From Oscillatoria acuminata PCC 6304 (GTDB lineage Bacteria; Cyanobacteriota; Cyanobacteriia; Cyanobacteriales; Laspinemataceae), in the NCBI RefSeq assembly GCF_000317105.1, contig NC_019693.1:1550001-1614000 (forward strand): DNA of 64,000 nucleotides, given 5' to 3'. Below are positions 35,563 through 44,974 of the stretch, in pieces. A program made the translations under genes and the position numbers. Position 1 is the stretch's first letter; every line of letters starts with the position of its first letter. Below the pieces are notes generated by a model. The model ran no database searches, had not been told where the DNA came from, and saw nothing but the letters and a program-made list of their open reading frames with translations.

Positions 35563-37599
35563 ATGGTTAAATCAGGTCAATCCTCCTTTCGCCGTATCCT
35601 GCTGTCGCGGATTTTACTCCTAAGCGTCCCTGTTTTGCTGTTAGGGGAGTATGTGACCTATCGCAAGGCACGCTCTAGTCTGCTAGAAACCGCTCGCCAA
35701 AACCTCACTGAAAGCGCCGTTCGCAAAGGGGATAGCATTCATGCCTCCCTCGAATCCCTCCAGGCGAACCTACTCACGGCCAGCGAATCCGTGGTGCTAC
35801 ACTCAGGTTCGGTACAGGCTTCGCAAAATTATATCGAGCAACTCGCGCAACGATTACCCACTAAGGTTCAATGCGTTCAACTGAGTGATGTGCAAACCAC
35901 TGCCATAATCGCCAGTACCTGTGGGAATCAACCCCTGAGTCCTCAAATTGTAGAGATGTGGCAACAGCAGGGCAGTTTAGCCCCGGAGATGGCTTCAGGA
36001 GTGCCGATCAAAACGGTTCTATCCCAGAACAATGATCTGAATTCGTCCTCCCCAGATTCCTCAACTGAACCCAGCTATTTCGACCAACTCAAATTGGTGT
36101 TGAGCGCCCCCGTGTATTTGGACCCGATCAATCCATTGGCGGTGAACAATGAAGGGATACCGGATTATGCCTTAACCATTCGGTCCACTTTAGGGCAACG
36201 GGCCAGCGATCGCCGGATTGAACCCGGTTCCCTCACCGGCTACACCGTTGTCATTGACCAAGATGGGACCATTCTCGAACATGGAAATGACCTCAGTCGC
36301 GTTGGCCGGAACATCCAAGACGAAGTAGATGCCAAACGCCTCGAAAATATTATTAGAAACGCCCTGCGAGACCGTCAGGACTTTTTCCATCTGTTTAATT
36401 TCGATCAAGAGGAAATTGAATTACTCTCGGGATATACGGCCATTCCCAGTCCCCTATCCACCGGAGAAGAACGCAAGTGGGTGATCCTGGCTGTGACTCC
36501 CTTGGACAATGCTCTAGCTGGATTAAAGGATATTCAAAACGTTCTGTTCACCCTCATCTTAGGGTTATTAGCCGCTAACCTGCTGGCGACCCTCTACTTA
36601 ACCCGCGATTTGGCCCTACCCATTGAGAAATTGCAAGACTATGCTCTGAATATTCAGTGCCGTGCTACCACGGAACGAGTTCCGCATAACTTGAACATTC
36701 GCGAGTTTAACCGACTAGCGGAAGCCCTCGACAGTATGGTAGAACGCTTGAAAGCGTGGGCAGAGGAGTTGGAAGCGGCCTGGAAAGAAGCAAAAACGGC
36801 CAACCAACTGAAAAATGAGTTTTTGGCGACTATTTCTCATGAGTTGCGAACCCCTCTGAATGCCATTCTCGGCTGCATTCGTTTGGTGCGTGATGATTGT
36901 TGTGATAACCGGGAGGAAGAAATTGAGTTTCTGCAACGTGCCGATGATGCAGCGATTCATTTATTGAATATTATTAATGATATTCTCGATATTTCTAAAA
37001 TTGAAGCCGGTACTCTCTCGGTGGTTATGGAGCAGGTTGATGTCAAACGCCTGATTAAGGAGGCGATCGAATTGCAGCAATCCGCTCTTGAGCAGAAGGG
37101 GTTGCAGTTACAATTCTTGGAAGATCCTCAATCGATTACGGTCGAAGCTGACCCGGCTAAACTAAAGCAAGCCCTTCTTAATTTGATTGGAAATGCTATT
37201 AAGTTTACGGATACCGGACGCATCACTATTTCAACTCGCATCGAAGGGTTAACTAAGGGTCAATCCTTTACTAAAGCCGATGGCGAGAATGGTTCACTTC
37301 CTCCTCATTTGGTGATTTCTGTCCAAGATACGGGGATTGGGATTGCACCGGATCAGCAGCAGAAACTCTTTCAACCCTTTGTGATGGTGGATGGCTCAAG
37401 AACTCGTCCAAAAGGAGGTACGGGTTTGGGTTTGGCCATCTCCCGCAATTTAATCGAACTCATGGGTGGAATAATTCGCTTAGACAGTAAGGGGATCGGT
37501 CAGGGGACAACGGTTGAGGTGGTTTTGCCGATCCTCCATTCGAGTCCCTCTATTCCGGTGGTATTAGACTCGAAAACTGCCAAACAACAAAATTCCTAG
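35563..37599 (+). CDS. Membrane-bound sensor histidine kinase (extracytoplasmic sensor-HAMP-HisKA-HATPase)
   Basis: 678 aa. First membrane helix at ~12-32 (ILLSRILLLSVPVLLLGEYV), a long periplasmic double-Cache-like sensor (~35-320, with YTVVIDQDGTILEHGNDLSR), second helix (~322-344), HAMP (~345-400), coiled coil, HisKA with the phosphorylated His near 424 (TISHELRTPLNAIL) and an HATPase domain (~520-665: NLIGNAIKFTDTG, DTGIGIAPDQ, GGTGLGLAIS). It senses an extracytoplasmic signal and passes phosphate to a response regulator that is not adjacent. Two repeated elements lie just downstream. Confidence 0.93.
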   Translation: MVKSGQSSFRRILLSRILLLSVPVLLLGEYVTYRKARSSLLETARQNLTESAVRKGDSIHASLESLQANLLTASESVVLHSGSVQASQNYIEQLAQRLPTKVQCVQLSDVQTTAIIASTCGNQPLSPQIVEMWQQQGSLAPEMASGVPIKTVLSQNNDLNSSSPDSSTEPSYFDQLKLVLSAPVYLDPINPLAVNNEGIPDYALTIRSTLGQRASDRRIEPGSLTGYTVVIDQDGTILEHGNDLSRVGRNIQDEVDAKRLENIIRNALRDRQDFFHLFNFDQEEIELLSGYTAIPSPLSTGEERKWVILAVTPLDNALAGLKDIQNVLFTLILGLLAANLLATLYLTRDLALPIEKLQDYALNIQCRATTERVPHNLNIREFNRLAEALDSMVERLKAWAEELEAAWKEAKTANQLKNEFLATISHELRTPLNAILGCIRLVRDDCCDNREEEIEFLQRADDAAIHLLNIINDILDISKIEAGTLSVVMEQVDVKRLIKEAIELQQSALEQKGLQLQFLEDPQSITVEADPAKLKQALLNLIGNAIKFTDTGRITISTRIEGLTKGQSFTKADGENGSLPPHLVISVQDTGIGIAPDQQQKLFQPFVMVDGSRTRPKGGTGLGLAISRNLIELMGGIIRLDSKGIGQGTTVEVVLPILHSSPSIPVVLDSKTAKQQNS

Positions 37600-37663
37600 A
37601 TTTTTCTCACGCTCTGTTCAACTTATGCATCATTTCTAATCTAATTGTTTTTTGAGGGTGTGG

Positions 37664-37697
37664 GTTTTGGAGATTTTATTTTTTGGAGTTCCCTAAA
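37664..37697. repeat. 34-bp dispersed repeat, second copy
   Basis: Exact copy of 31634-31667 in the same orientation (begins GTTTTGGAGATTTTATTTTT). It runs into the last codons of the neighbouring oxidoreductase gene (stop at 37693-37695), so the repeat supplies that stop codon. Confidence 0.85.
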
Positions 37698-38739
37698 GCT
37701 GAACAGGTAATCCCCCTTGTTGGATGGAGTGACTTAAAGCGCTCAAAATGGTCGTTAATTCTGTGGCGATCGCCCCTGAGAATTCGTCTGCCGGTCCCTG
37801 GTGACGCACCAATTCCAAAAAGCGATCGCAAACCCGTCCGAGGGGTTCAGCTTTTTCTAACCTCACTACTTCCCGGTTTTGAGCAGTGGGAATCCAGCGA
37901 TCGCCTTCGGGTTCTAAATAACCCCCTTGAATCACCAATGGCGCATCCTGGGACATTTCATCAAATATCAAGGTGCCTTGATCCCCCACCACCGCTAATC
38001 GTCTCTGTTTATCCGGATTAAACCAGCACAAATGAATAAATGCCTGAAATCCACTCGGATAAGTCAGGGTTGCCATCACTAAATCCGATAACCCTTGGGG
38101 AAACAGTTTCGAGTCATCTCCCACAACGGGAGTCGGTTGCAACCACACCCGTCCAGTCCCCTGGACTTGAATCGGAGATTCTCCCAACCAAGTATTAAAA
38201 ATCGCAATATCATGAATCGCTAAGTCCCACAGAGCATCCACATCGGGACGGACCGGACCTAAATGAGTGCGGGTGGCATACCCGTAGCGCAATTCCCCCA
38301 GTCGTCCCCCTTGCACCACTTCAGTTCCAGCAATCACTGCCGGATGAAATAAATAGGTATGATCGACCAGTAGCTGTAGCTGCCGTTGTTGGGCCCGTTG
38401 AGATAATTCCTGACATTCTGCTGGATCAAGGGTGAGGGGTTTTTCCGCTAAGACGTGATAGTTTTGGTCTAGGGCATCGGAAATTAAGGCATAGTGGGTA
38501 GCAGCAGGAGTGGCGACGGCCACAGCTTCCAGTCCCGGTAACTGTTTGATGTCCTGCCAATTGGTGGTCAGAATCACACTTTCATCTAAATTAAATTGCG
38601 ATCGCGCTGAGGTCAATCGCTCTTGATGAGGGTCTACCACCGCCATCACTCGCGCCTGGGGATGGTTTAAAAAGTTGCGGATTAAGTGGACGCCCCAACG
38701 ACCCGCCCCTAAAATTGCAATTCCAATAGGTTGTGACAT
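37693..38739 (-). CDS. Gfo/Idh/MocA-family oxidoreductase
   Basis: 348 aa. N-terminal Rossmann domain (PIGIAILGAGRWGVHLIRNF, GxGxxG), VVDPHQERL, then the family EKPLTLDP segment (~95-102) with the Lys that binds nicotinamide, and the substrate-binding alpha/beta domain with DLAIHDIAIFNTWLG (H of the D-x-x-x-H pair). Members oxidise or reduce sugars and related substrates with NAD(P). The substrate is unknown. The stop codon is provided by the dispersed repeat at 37664-37697. It is 22 bases after rnc on the same strand and may share its transcript. Confidence 0.9.
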   Translation of the reverse strand: MSQPIGIAILGAGRWGVHLIRNFLNHPQARVMAVVDPHQERLTSARSQFNLDESVILTTNWQDIKQLPGLEAVAVATPAATHYALISDALDQNYHVLAEKPLTLDPAECQELSQRAQQRQLQLLVDHTYLFHPAVIAGTEVVQGGRLGELRYGYATRTHLGPVRPDVDALWDLAIHDIAIFNTWLGESPIQVQGTGRVWLQPTPVVGDDSKLFPQGLSDLVMATLTYPSGFQAFIHLCWFNPDKQRRLAVVGDQGTLIFDEMSQDAPLVIQGGYLEPEGDRWIPTAQNREVVRLEKAEPLGRVCDRFLELVRHQGPADEFSGAIATELTTILSALSHSIQQGGLPVQL

Positions 38740-38761
38740 TTTTTAATCCTGACAATCGTAA

Positions 38762-39484
38762 TTACTGAGCAATATCTAATTCTCGCAGGGCCAAAAATGC
38801 CACCTTGGCTGCCGCTTGTTCCGCCGCTTTTTTACTGCGTCCGGTACCCTGTCCTTGGCGTTCTCCCAGGAGCCAAACTTCAGCGGTAAAGCGCTCGGGA
38901 TGGTAATGTTCCCGATGGATTTCAAAGACCCGATATTCCGGTAAAATTTTATAACGAACTTGGGTCAATTCTTGGAGGGCATCTTTATAATTATGACGCG
39001 CTGGATCTTTGCGAATCTCTTCGGAAAGCTGTTTGAATTCCGGGTCTAACCAAGGACGAATTAAATCCAAATTGTGCGTACTTAAATAGAGGGCGGCTAA
39101 AATTGCTTCAAAGGCGTCAGCTAACCGAGATTCCTTACCCGTCATGTCTCCGGCAGCACTGGCAGAAACGAGCAGGTAGCGTTCCAGTCCATAACTTTCG
39201 GCAATCATCGCTAAGGTGCGATCGCTCACCAAAACTGAACGAATCGTGGCCAACTCCCCTACCTTTTCCTGGGGATACAGTTCCATAAGTAATTCCGCTG
39301 CCGCTAACCGGACAACTGCATCTCCGGTAAACTCTAACTGTTCATAGTTTGCTTCCCCGGAAACACTCGGATGAGTCAAGGCCAATTCTAACAAATCCCA
39401 CCGGATGGAAATCCCATCAGAAAGCCCTAATTTCTGAAGCAGTTTTTGTAACTCGCGTTGTCGCTGTGGATAAAGAAGCGTCAT
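38762..39484 (-). CDS. rnc: Ribonuclease III
   Basis: 240 aa. The catalytic RNase III domain (~1-160) has the signature EQLEFTGDAVVRLAA with E51 and D55, and DAFEAILAALYL with D122 and E125, the four metal-binding residues. A double-stranded RNA-binding domain fills the C-terminus (~165-238: YKDALQELTQVRY, GTGRSKKAAEQAAAKVAF). The signature reads LEFTGDAV instead of the usual LEFLGDAV, a mild change. It processes rRNA precursors and structured RNAs. Confidence 0.95.
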   Translation of the reverse strand: MTLLYPQRQRELQKLLQKLGLSDGISIRWDLLELALTHPSVSGEANYEQLEFTGDAVVRLAAAELLMELYPQEKVGELATIRSVLVSDRTLAMIAESYGLERYLLVSASAAGDMTGKESRLADAFEAILAALYLSTHNLDLIRPWLDPEFKQLSEEIRKDPARHNYKDALQELTQVRYKILPEYRVFEIHREHYHPERFTAEVWLLGERQGQGTGRSKKAAEQAAAKVAFLALRELDIAQ

Positions 39485-39621
39485 AAAAAAGTTTAGAGAG
39501 TAAAAATTAACCTGAAAAAGGATGAGAGTTTATCCCTTAACGTTGAGACTATGTAACCTTAAAAATTAATCGAATCAGCAATGAAATTGGGTTTTAGAAT
39601 TAGCTTAAAACAGAGAAAGGG

Positions 39622-40017
39622 AGAGAGTCAGACATAAGCCGGGTTCTGTTCCATTCATGACAATTGCCAGGAATGGGGCAGTTATCTATCTGGGACCTCT
39701 GTTACCAGAAGCCTCTAGCGGTTCTTCTTAAGCGGGACAGGCAAAAGACCAACCCTTGTCCCTCTGACCTTGCTCCCAACCGGGGTTTACCGAGCCAGGG
39801 CCTCTCGACCCTGCTGGTGCGCTCTTAACACACCTTTGCACCCTTACCTGTGAGCGATCGCCCAACGGGACCATCCCTCCATCGGCGGTATCTTTCTGTG
39901 GCACTATCCTCACGGTCACCCGCACTGGGCGTTACCCAGCAAGTCTGGTCTTTCGGGAGCCCGGACTTTCCTCAGATTCATCAGAATCCGCAACTGCCTG
40001 CGCCAACTCTCTACCCG
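39622..40017 (-). ncRNA. rnpB: RNase P RNA
   Basis: Read on the minus strand, the RNA starts near 40017 with AGAGAGTTGGCGCAGGCAG and contains the conserved core GAGGAAAGTCCGGGCTCC (near 39959-39976), GTGCCACAGAAA, and AGAACCCGGCTTATG near the 3' end (about 39632-39650). These are the universally conserved P-site elements of type A bacterial RNase P RNA. Length is about 395 nt, normal for cyanobacteria. It matures the 5' ends of tRNAs. It lies upstream of rnc, so the two RNA-processing genes are neighbours. Confidence 0.96.
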
Positions 40018-40137
40018 CTCTCAATTATATCCCTTGTCTCCATCATTTTCTGCTCAAAAGGGTGAGCCCGAGGCTCTTGCTCCCATAAAGCCCTCTACTG
40101 CACTAGACTACTGACGCCTTTCAACTCCTATATTCCC

Positions 40138-40818
40138 TTAAAAATTCCGGCGCTTGTTCCAGGGAATATTAACAACCCAAGGTAAAACCGACGCCACAAA
40201 CCGACAATTTACCAAATAAAGTGGGAGATTTCCCAAATTATGTTCTCCCATGCCAAAGCGTAGAGCAAACTGCAAGGTGAAGTTTAAACAAGGCAGTTCC
40301 GCTTTCGGAGAAACCTGTTTTCTCGGGTTAGGTTTGAGGGAGGCGAGGTTGAGCATGACGCGATCGGGTTTTAAAGGTCCGGTTTCTTGCTCTCGTTTTA
40401 AGGCGGATTCTGCCGTAAATGTTTCTTGGAGGGTTTTTCCCGGTGCAATCACACTCACAACTTGAGCGGGTAGCAAATCAAAGGTCATTCCCGGTGGGAG
40501 TCGGACCAGGCGTTGTTCCCGACCCTGAGCATCAATCAGGGCGCAATAATCCCAATCAATGTAAAGGGTTTGATTCGGGGATTGATTTTGCACACTCACC
40601 TCAATCACCCTTAATTGGTCTAAATCATATTGGGCGGCCAGGAAGAATTTGAATTGAACTCGGTTTTCTAAATTTTGGCTTTGGAGTTGATTTTTGAGAA
40701 AATTTTCATCTAATTTAATGAGGATTTTTTCCGCTAATAAAGAGGAAAAAGCTCGTAATAAGACGGAACTCACGCAGATGAGGTAAACTGCGATCACAAT
40801 CCAATCAAGTCCAGTCAT
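40138..40818 (-). CDS. Hypothetical membrane-anchored protein, 226 aa
   Basis: I do not recognise a named family. One N-terminal hydrophobic helix (residues ~3-25, LDWIVIAVYLICVSSVLLRAF) is followed by a soluble, strand-rich domain with repeated polar segments (IEVSVQNQSPNQTLYIDWDY, QVVSVIAPGKTL) that looks like an immunoglobulin-type or beta-sandwich fold. No catalytic motif is visible. It precedes rnpB on the same strand. Confidence 0.65.
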   Translation of the reverse strand: MTGLDWIVIAVYLICVSSVLLRAFSSLLAEKILIKLDENFLKNQLQSQNLENRVQFKFFLAAQYDLDQLRVIEVSVQNQSPNQTLYIDWDYCALIDAQGREQRLVRLPPGMTFDLLPAQVVSVIAPGKTLQETFTAESALKREQETGPLKPDRVMLNLASLKPNPRKQVSPKAELPCLNFTLQFALRFGMGEHNLGNLPLYLVNCRFVASVLPWVVNIPWNKRRNF

Positions 40819-40928
40819 CAGGGGTTCTCAAGGGAATGGCAGGAATCGAGCAAACCTAAAAAATCAGGTCAAACAAACCAAACCCCGCTCGATGTAAGAG
40901 CGTCATGCCTAGGAAAAAGCCTTAAGAT

Positions 40929-41018
40929 TGCGCTATGCTATGGGCTTGACCCTGGACAAGACGTTCCGATCAAGGTCTGCTCTAGGGGAAGTGGGGCGAT
41001 CGCCCATAGCATAGCGCA
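40929..41018. repeat. 17-bp perfect inverted repeat with HIP1 in the loop side
   Basis: TGCGCTATGCTATGGGC (40929-40945) and its exact reverse complement (41002-41018) enclose 56 bases. A GGCGATCGCC sequence overlaps the right arm. It lies between two minus-strand genes and could fold as a large hairpin in the transcript. Confidence 0.8.
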
Positions 41019-41058
41019 TCAAACGGGCCAATGGAGGTCTTTGCACCATTTCCAAGCA

Positions 41059-41361
41059 TTAAAATGACTCTCGCGGTTCATACTGGCGACAGGTTTCACA
41101 AGGTCCTTCAGGATTGAGAGCGCAACGCAGATAGGCCGATCGCGCATTGTAAAGACAAGTGATATCCCCCGTCACATCCCCGATGCCTTCCACATAATGG
41201 CGATCGCTCGGCGTCGGAGGGGGAGCAGGTATTCTCATCATCGGAATCTCTCGGGCTGCTTGCAAGCGAGTTCTTGCCCGATTTTCTGCTTTCCGCATGA
41301 CGAAGACAGACAGTAATGGTGGCGTTATCCCTAAGAAAAAAATGACAAGTGTCTCTAACAT
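41059..41361 (-). CDS. DUF6464-type small membrane protein
   Basis: 100 aa. An N-terminal membrane helix (residues 3-22, ETLVIFFLGITPPLLSVFVM), a basic linker and a C-terminal Cys-rich motif (GDITCLYNARSAYLRCALNP, then GPCETCRQYEP). The four cysteines at regular spacing suggest a metal site or disulfides. The motif matches DUF6464 proteins of cyanobacteria, whose role is not known. Its ATG at 41361 is well placed for the signal-anchor helix. Confidence 0.7.
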   Translation of the reverse strand: MLETLVIFFLGITPPLLSVFVMRKAENRARTRLQAAREIPMMRIPAPPPTPSDRHYVEGIGDVTGDITCLYNARSAYLRCALNPEGPCETCRQYEPRESF

Positions 41362-41466
41362 AACGGGTGACTAGAAGTGAATTCCTTAAAAGCAGCAGGT
41401 GCTCCCAACTCAACTGACTTCAACTGACAGAAACCGGGAAACTCAACTCAGGTGGGAGGGGAGTTT

Positions 41467-42093
41467 TTAGGCAGTAACTTCTACAGCGGATTGAAAAAAA
41501 TCTCGTTCGCATAACATGGCATAACGATAGGTGGAATGGGCTAAGGGTGTGGAAGCTGCATAGCGATCGAGCAGATGTTCTAACTGTCCCGATAACTGCT
41601 CAAATTCTTCTCCAGTATAAGTCCGAATCCAGTCGGCATAGTCGTGATTGGGAATGCCATTCTTTCCTAATTGCTGCCCTAAAAAAGCGTAAAGACGCAT
41701 ACAAGGAGCCATCGCCACGGCAGTCAACCCGATATCGTGACTCCAAGCGGTTGCGAGTAAAAAGTCTGTGTAACGACGAGTTGCCGGAGTGGGTTTGACG
41801 GCGAGAAAATCAATTCCCCAGGTTTTGGCATAGCCTTGATGCAGGTGCAGTTCTTCTAAGACACCAGTGGCGAGGGCGTGAAAGATTTCAAAGGCTTGCC
41901 AGTCCTGAGTTTTGGCCGCTGCAATGCTATAAGCACGGGCAAAGGATTCCAGGAAAAAGGCATCCTGTCCTACATAATGGGCAAATTGATATCGCGGTAA
42001 ATTCCCGTTGCCAATGCCTTGGACAAAGGGATGTTGTAGGCATTCTTGAGCTAAGTCTTGATTCGCTGTCCACAAGTCCTGAGATAGGGTCAT
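41467..42093 (-). CDS. tenA: TenA-family thiaminase II
   Basis: 208 aa all-helical TenA protein. The active-site set of TenA_C is present: D44 (YVGQDAFFL), C131 (AMAPCMRLY) and E196 (MLCERDFF). TenA hydrolyses aminopyrimidines from degraded thiamine so that the pyrimidine can be reused; this fits with the thiamine genes at 5-6 kb although they are distant. The start at ATG 42093 is followed by the family N-terminus (LSQDLWTANQDLAQE). Confidence 0.92.
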   Translation of the reverse strand: MTLSQDLWTANQDLAQECLQHPFVQGIGNGNLPRYQFAHYVGQDAFFLESFARAYSIAAAKTQDWQAFEIFHALATGVLEELHLHQGYAKTWGIDFLAVKPTPATRRYTDFLLATAWSHDIGLTAVAMAPCMRLYAFLGQQLGKNGIPNHDYADWIRTYTGEEFEQLSGQLEHLLDRYAASTPLAHSTYRYAMLCERDFFQSAVEVTA

Positions 42094-42187
42094 ATTCGAG
42101 GGAGTTTGATGTTGACTGGATTGAGGGTTAGGAGGATGAATTATCAGGAGGCGATCGCCCCAGGGTGAGGTTGAAGAGGGAGGACCT

Positions 42188-43423
42188 CTAGTCGAGAGTT
42201 TTCGGGTCCTGGGTTGACGGTTGAGGGGTGATTTGTCCCGGTGGATGGTTGCTGGAAACAGTGTTAAACCACCCTCGCCGCCAAAATAGAAAAATCATCA
42301 CGATGGCGATCGCCATCATCACCGCCAAAACGCTGGGATAACCCCAATAAGAATTCAGTTCTGGCATATTCCACGGTGAGCGTTCAGGATTAAAATTCAT
42401 CCCATAAACCCCAACAATAAAAGTTAGAGGAATAAAGATTGAGGAAACCACCGTCAGCAGTTTCATCACTTCATTCGTCTGGTTACTGATGGAAGAGAGG
42501 TAAACCTCCATCAACCCACCAGCGAGTTCCCGATAGGTTTCGACAATATCCAACACCTGGATAGTATGATCGTAACAGTCTCGTAAATAAATCCGGACTT
42601 CATCAGAAATCAAGGGACTCCCATCTCGAATCAGCCGATTGATCGCATTTCGCTGGGGCCAGATTGCCCGCCGTAAGGTGAGTAACTCTCGTTTGATTTT
42701 ATAAATTTTTTTGAGGGTGTGGGGTGAGGGGTTCGCCACAACCTCACTCTCTAAAGCTTCCATCCGTTCCCCATAAGCTTCCAGAACCGGGAAAAATCCA
42801 TCGATAATGGCATCAAGCAGGGTATAGGCGAGATAATCGGCCCCTTGTTTGCGAATCGCCCCTTTATTGGTGCGAATGCGATCGCGCACCGTATCAAAAC
42901 AGTCATGTTCTGGCTCCTCCTGCACCGTCAGCAGGTATGATTTACCCAAGACAAAACTGACTTGTTCGCTGATAAAGCTGGCATCTGTCGGATCCGGGCG
43001 ATGTTCTTTGAGCATCACCATCCGCGCAATAATCACTAAATGGCCCTCGTAGTCCTCAACTTTGGGTCGCTGGGGGACATTGACGATATCTTCCAAAAGG
43101 AGGGGATGCAAGTGAAATACAGTCCCAATTCCCTGTAAAATTGCTTCACTCCCCAACCCCTGGACATCTAACCAGGACATTGACTGACTATCTAAGTAGG
43201 GGATGCATTCTTCCGGGGTCTTGATCAGGACCCGCGTGCTGTTGTCTTCGCAATAGTCGATCGCCACAATCGTGGGGATGACTGCATCTTCTTCAATAAT
43301 CAGGGTTCCGGGGATACTCCCGGGTTCGTCATAGTAGTAATCCAGGTATGACTCTTCATGTTTATTTTTCTCCCCCTCGGAAACCGAAGGCAGACTCGGC
43401 ATTGTCCATCCCGTATCTGTCAT
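42188..43423 (-). CDS. corA: CorA-family magnesium/cobalt transporter
   Basis: 411 aa from ATG 43423; the frame runs back to TTG 43465 but the ATG is better placed. A cytosolic alpha/beta N-domain (~50-200) and long stalk helix (~225-320) precede two C-terminal membrane helices. The loop motif YGMNF (~340) is the selectivity signature for Mg2+ channels of the CorA class, followed by the acidic NPE-containing loop. It forms a pentamer in the plasma membrane. It is 89 bases after a CHAT-operon membrane protein of similar overall shape, on the same strand. Confidence 0.94.
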   Translation of the reverse strand: MTDTGWTMPSLPSVSEGEKNKHEESYLDYYYDEPGSIPGTLIIEEDAVIPTIVAIDYCEDNSTRVLIKTPEECIPYLDSQSMSWLDVQGLGSEAILQGIGTVFHLHPLLLEDIVNVPQRPKVEDYEGHLVIIARMVMLKEHRPDPTDASFISEQVSFVLGKSYLLTVQEEPEHDCFDTVRDRIRTNKGAIRKQGADYLAYTLLDAIIDGFFPVLEAYGERMEALESEVVANPSPHTLKKIYKIKRELLTLRRAIWPQRNAINRLIRDGSPLISDEVRIYLRDCYDHTIQVLDIVETYRELAGGLMEVYLSSISNQTNEVMKLLTVVSSIFIPLTFIVGVYGMNFNPERSPWNMPELNSYWGYPSVLAVMMAIAIVMIFLFWRRGWFNTVSSNHPPGQITPQPSTQDPKTLD

Positions 43424-43512
43424 GTCTATTTTTCTGAGCGTAGTTACCCCTAAGATTCTAGTCAATTCGGCAGAAAATTGTCAGCAAACCGGAAATTACA
43501 ACATTGTATAGC

Positions 43513-44970
43513 CTAGGAGGAACTCCCCTTATCTTGTCGAAATCCCCAACATTGTATCAATTTTCTAATTCCATACATCCCCACTGCCAAGATACATCCG
43601 ATGACTAAACTAATCAACAAAACTTGCATAAAAGGATGGAGGGATTGATTAAAATCCGGCATCCATTGAATAGTCATCTCCTCCGCCTCACTCCCAGCGG
43701 TGAGATAGCTGGAACTAGAGGCAGCAATCCCGGCACCAGCTAATCCAGCACTGATGACATAAAGCTGAGTTTCCAGATTGCGATCGCGCTGTTTCTCCTG
43801 TCCCAACCGCAGGCGATCGCTTTTCGCTTGGTCGATTTCTACAATCCCTCGAATCGAGGCGATCGCCTGGTCCATCAACTCCGTCCCATGTTCAAAATAG
43901 CCTAAATCTGCCTTGATTTGCCTCCGGAAGTGCGGTGCGGTATTTTCCCCGAAGTGCTTCAGAAACGATAGTTCTTCCTTATCAGTTTCTAGTTTAGCAC
44001 AAATCTTGTCAATTGTTTCCAAATAGTTGTAAAGATTTATCTCAATTGTATTGGCAAAATCTTCCATTTTTCGCAGGAGACGAGTGTATTGCAGGGAGTC
44101 TCGGGCGAAGCCTTTTAACTGAGATTTGAAACTATCCAGATCCTGGTCACTCGTCAAGGCATCCGTGGAATCGAGTTGCTGTTGGAGATCATCCAGCTTC
44201 TGCTCAATTTTGCAATCTGTATCTAATTTGGCATAAACCACCCGGCTATCATGAAATGCTTTAACAATTTTGGTGCGATAAAGGAGTAAAGCGATGAGTT
44301 CCTGCTGGCAATTATCATATTGATTGTCGGCTGTTTTATTCCAAAATAGCCAAACGAGAAGCGGGGGATGAAGGGAAAGGCTAGGGTTACCATACTCAAA
44401 AATAGGGCTATCGAATAACTGCCCAGCGCGAGAGAATGGCGGGGCAGCTTTACCCAGAAGGGATTGACAGCATTGATCGGCGATGTTTCTGAGAAATTTA
44501 GCATCCCCTGGCTTGGTTTTGGTAGTTAACCAAGCCGTAATCAGGAGAGTTTGTCCTAAAAGTTGATCAGAGTTAGGCAGAGTTAAAACATCATCGGGAT
44601 TGAATTGACTCAGCATTTGCACTGGGACCGTCTCAGCCGTATCATCCTCGTCAGAATAGCCGACATTTAACCAAAGCACATAACTATCTTGGAGTTGTTG
44701 CGGTTGAGCAAATCCTTCAATTCGCGGACATTTTTCGGGTACAAAACGAAGGTAAGAATCAGTCAGTAAATCGGCCCGATTACTGGTTAAATTCTCCGAA
44801 AAAACCAAGTTAGAGGTTAGATTTTTATCGGTAAAGTGATGCAGAATTTTATCCCCATGTTGCCAGAGAGGATTGATTTTTCCTTCTGCGTCTTCTCGGA
44901 GGGAATAGGCGAATACATAGAGATTGGGGGCAAAAAGGCGATCGCCTGCCTCAGTTGGTTTAGGATCCAT
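43513..44970 (-). CDS. Two-helix membrane protein of the CHAT operon, CorA-like shape
   Basis: 485 aa from ATG 44970, 4 bases after the stop of the 110-aa gene; the frame continues upstream but only overlaps that gene. I do not recognise the family. Residues ~1-210 are a mixed alpha/beta domain; ~215-395 are helical and coiled-coil (KIEQKLDDLQQQLDSTDALT, EIDQAKSDRLRLGQEKQRDR). Two C-terminal membrane helices follow at ~405-425 (LYVISAGLAGAGIAASSSSY) and ~447-469 (LLISLVIGCILAVGMYGI), with a short basic tail. This is the outline of CorA-type channels, without a GMN motif. Being last in an operon with a CHAT protease, it may be its membrane effector or target. Confidence 0.7.
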   Translation of the reverse strand: MDPKPTEAGDRLFAPNLYVFAYSLREDAEGKINPLWQHGDKILHHFTDKNLTSNLVFSENLTSNRADLLTDSYLRFVPEKCPRIEGFAQPQQLQDSYVLWLNVGYSDEDDTAETVPVQMLSQFNPDDVLTLPNSDQLLGQTLLITAWLTTKTKPGDAKFLRNIADQCCQSLLGKAAPPFSRAGQLFDSPIFEYGNPSLSLHPPLLVWLFWNKTADNQYDNCQQELIALLLYRTKIVKAFHDSRVVYAKLDTDCKIEQKLDDLQQQLDSTDALTSDQDLDSFKSQLKGFARDSLQYTRLLRKMEDFANTIEINLYNYLETIDKICAKLETDKEELSFLKHFGENTAPHFRRQIKADLGYFEHGTELMDQAIASIRGIVEIDQAKSDRLRLGQEKQRDRNLETQLYVISAGLAGAGIAASSSSYLTAGSEAEEMTIQWMPDFNQSLHPFMQVLLISLVIGCILAVGMYGIRKLIQCWGFRQDKGSSS

Positions 44971-44974
44971 TCGA

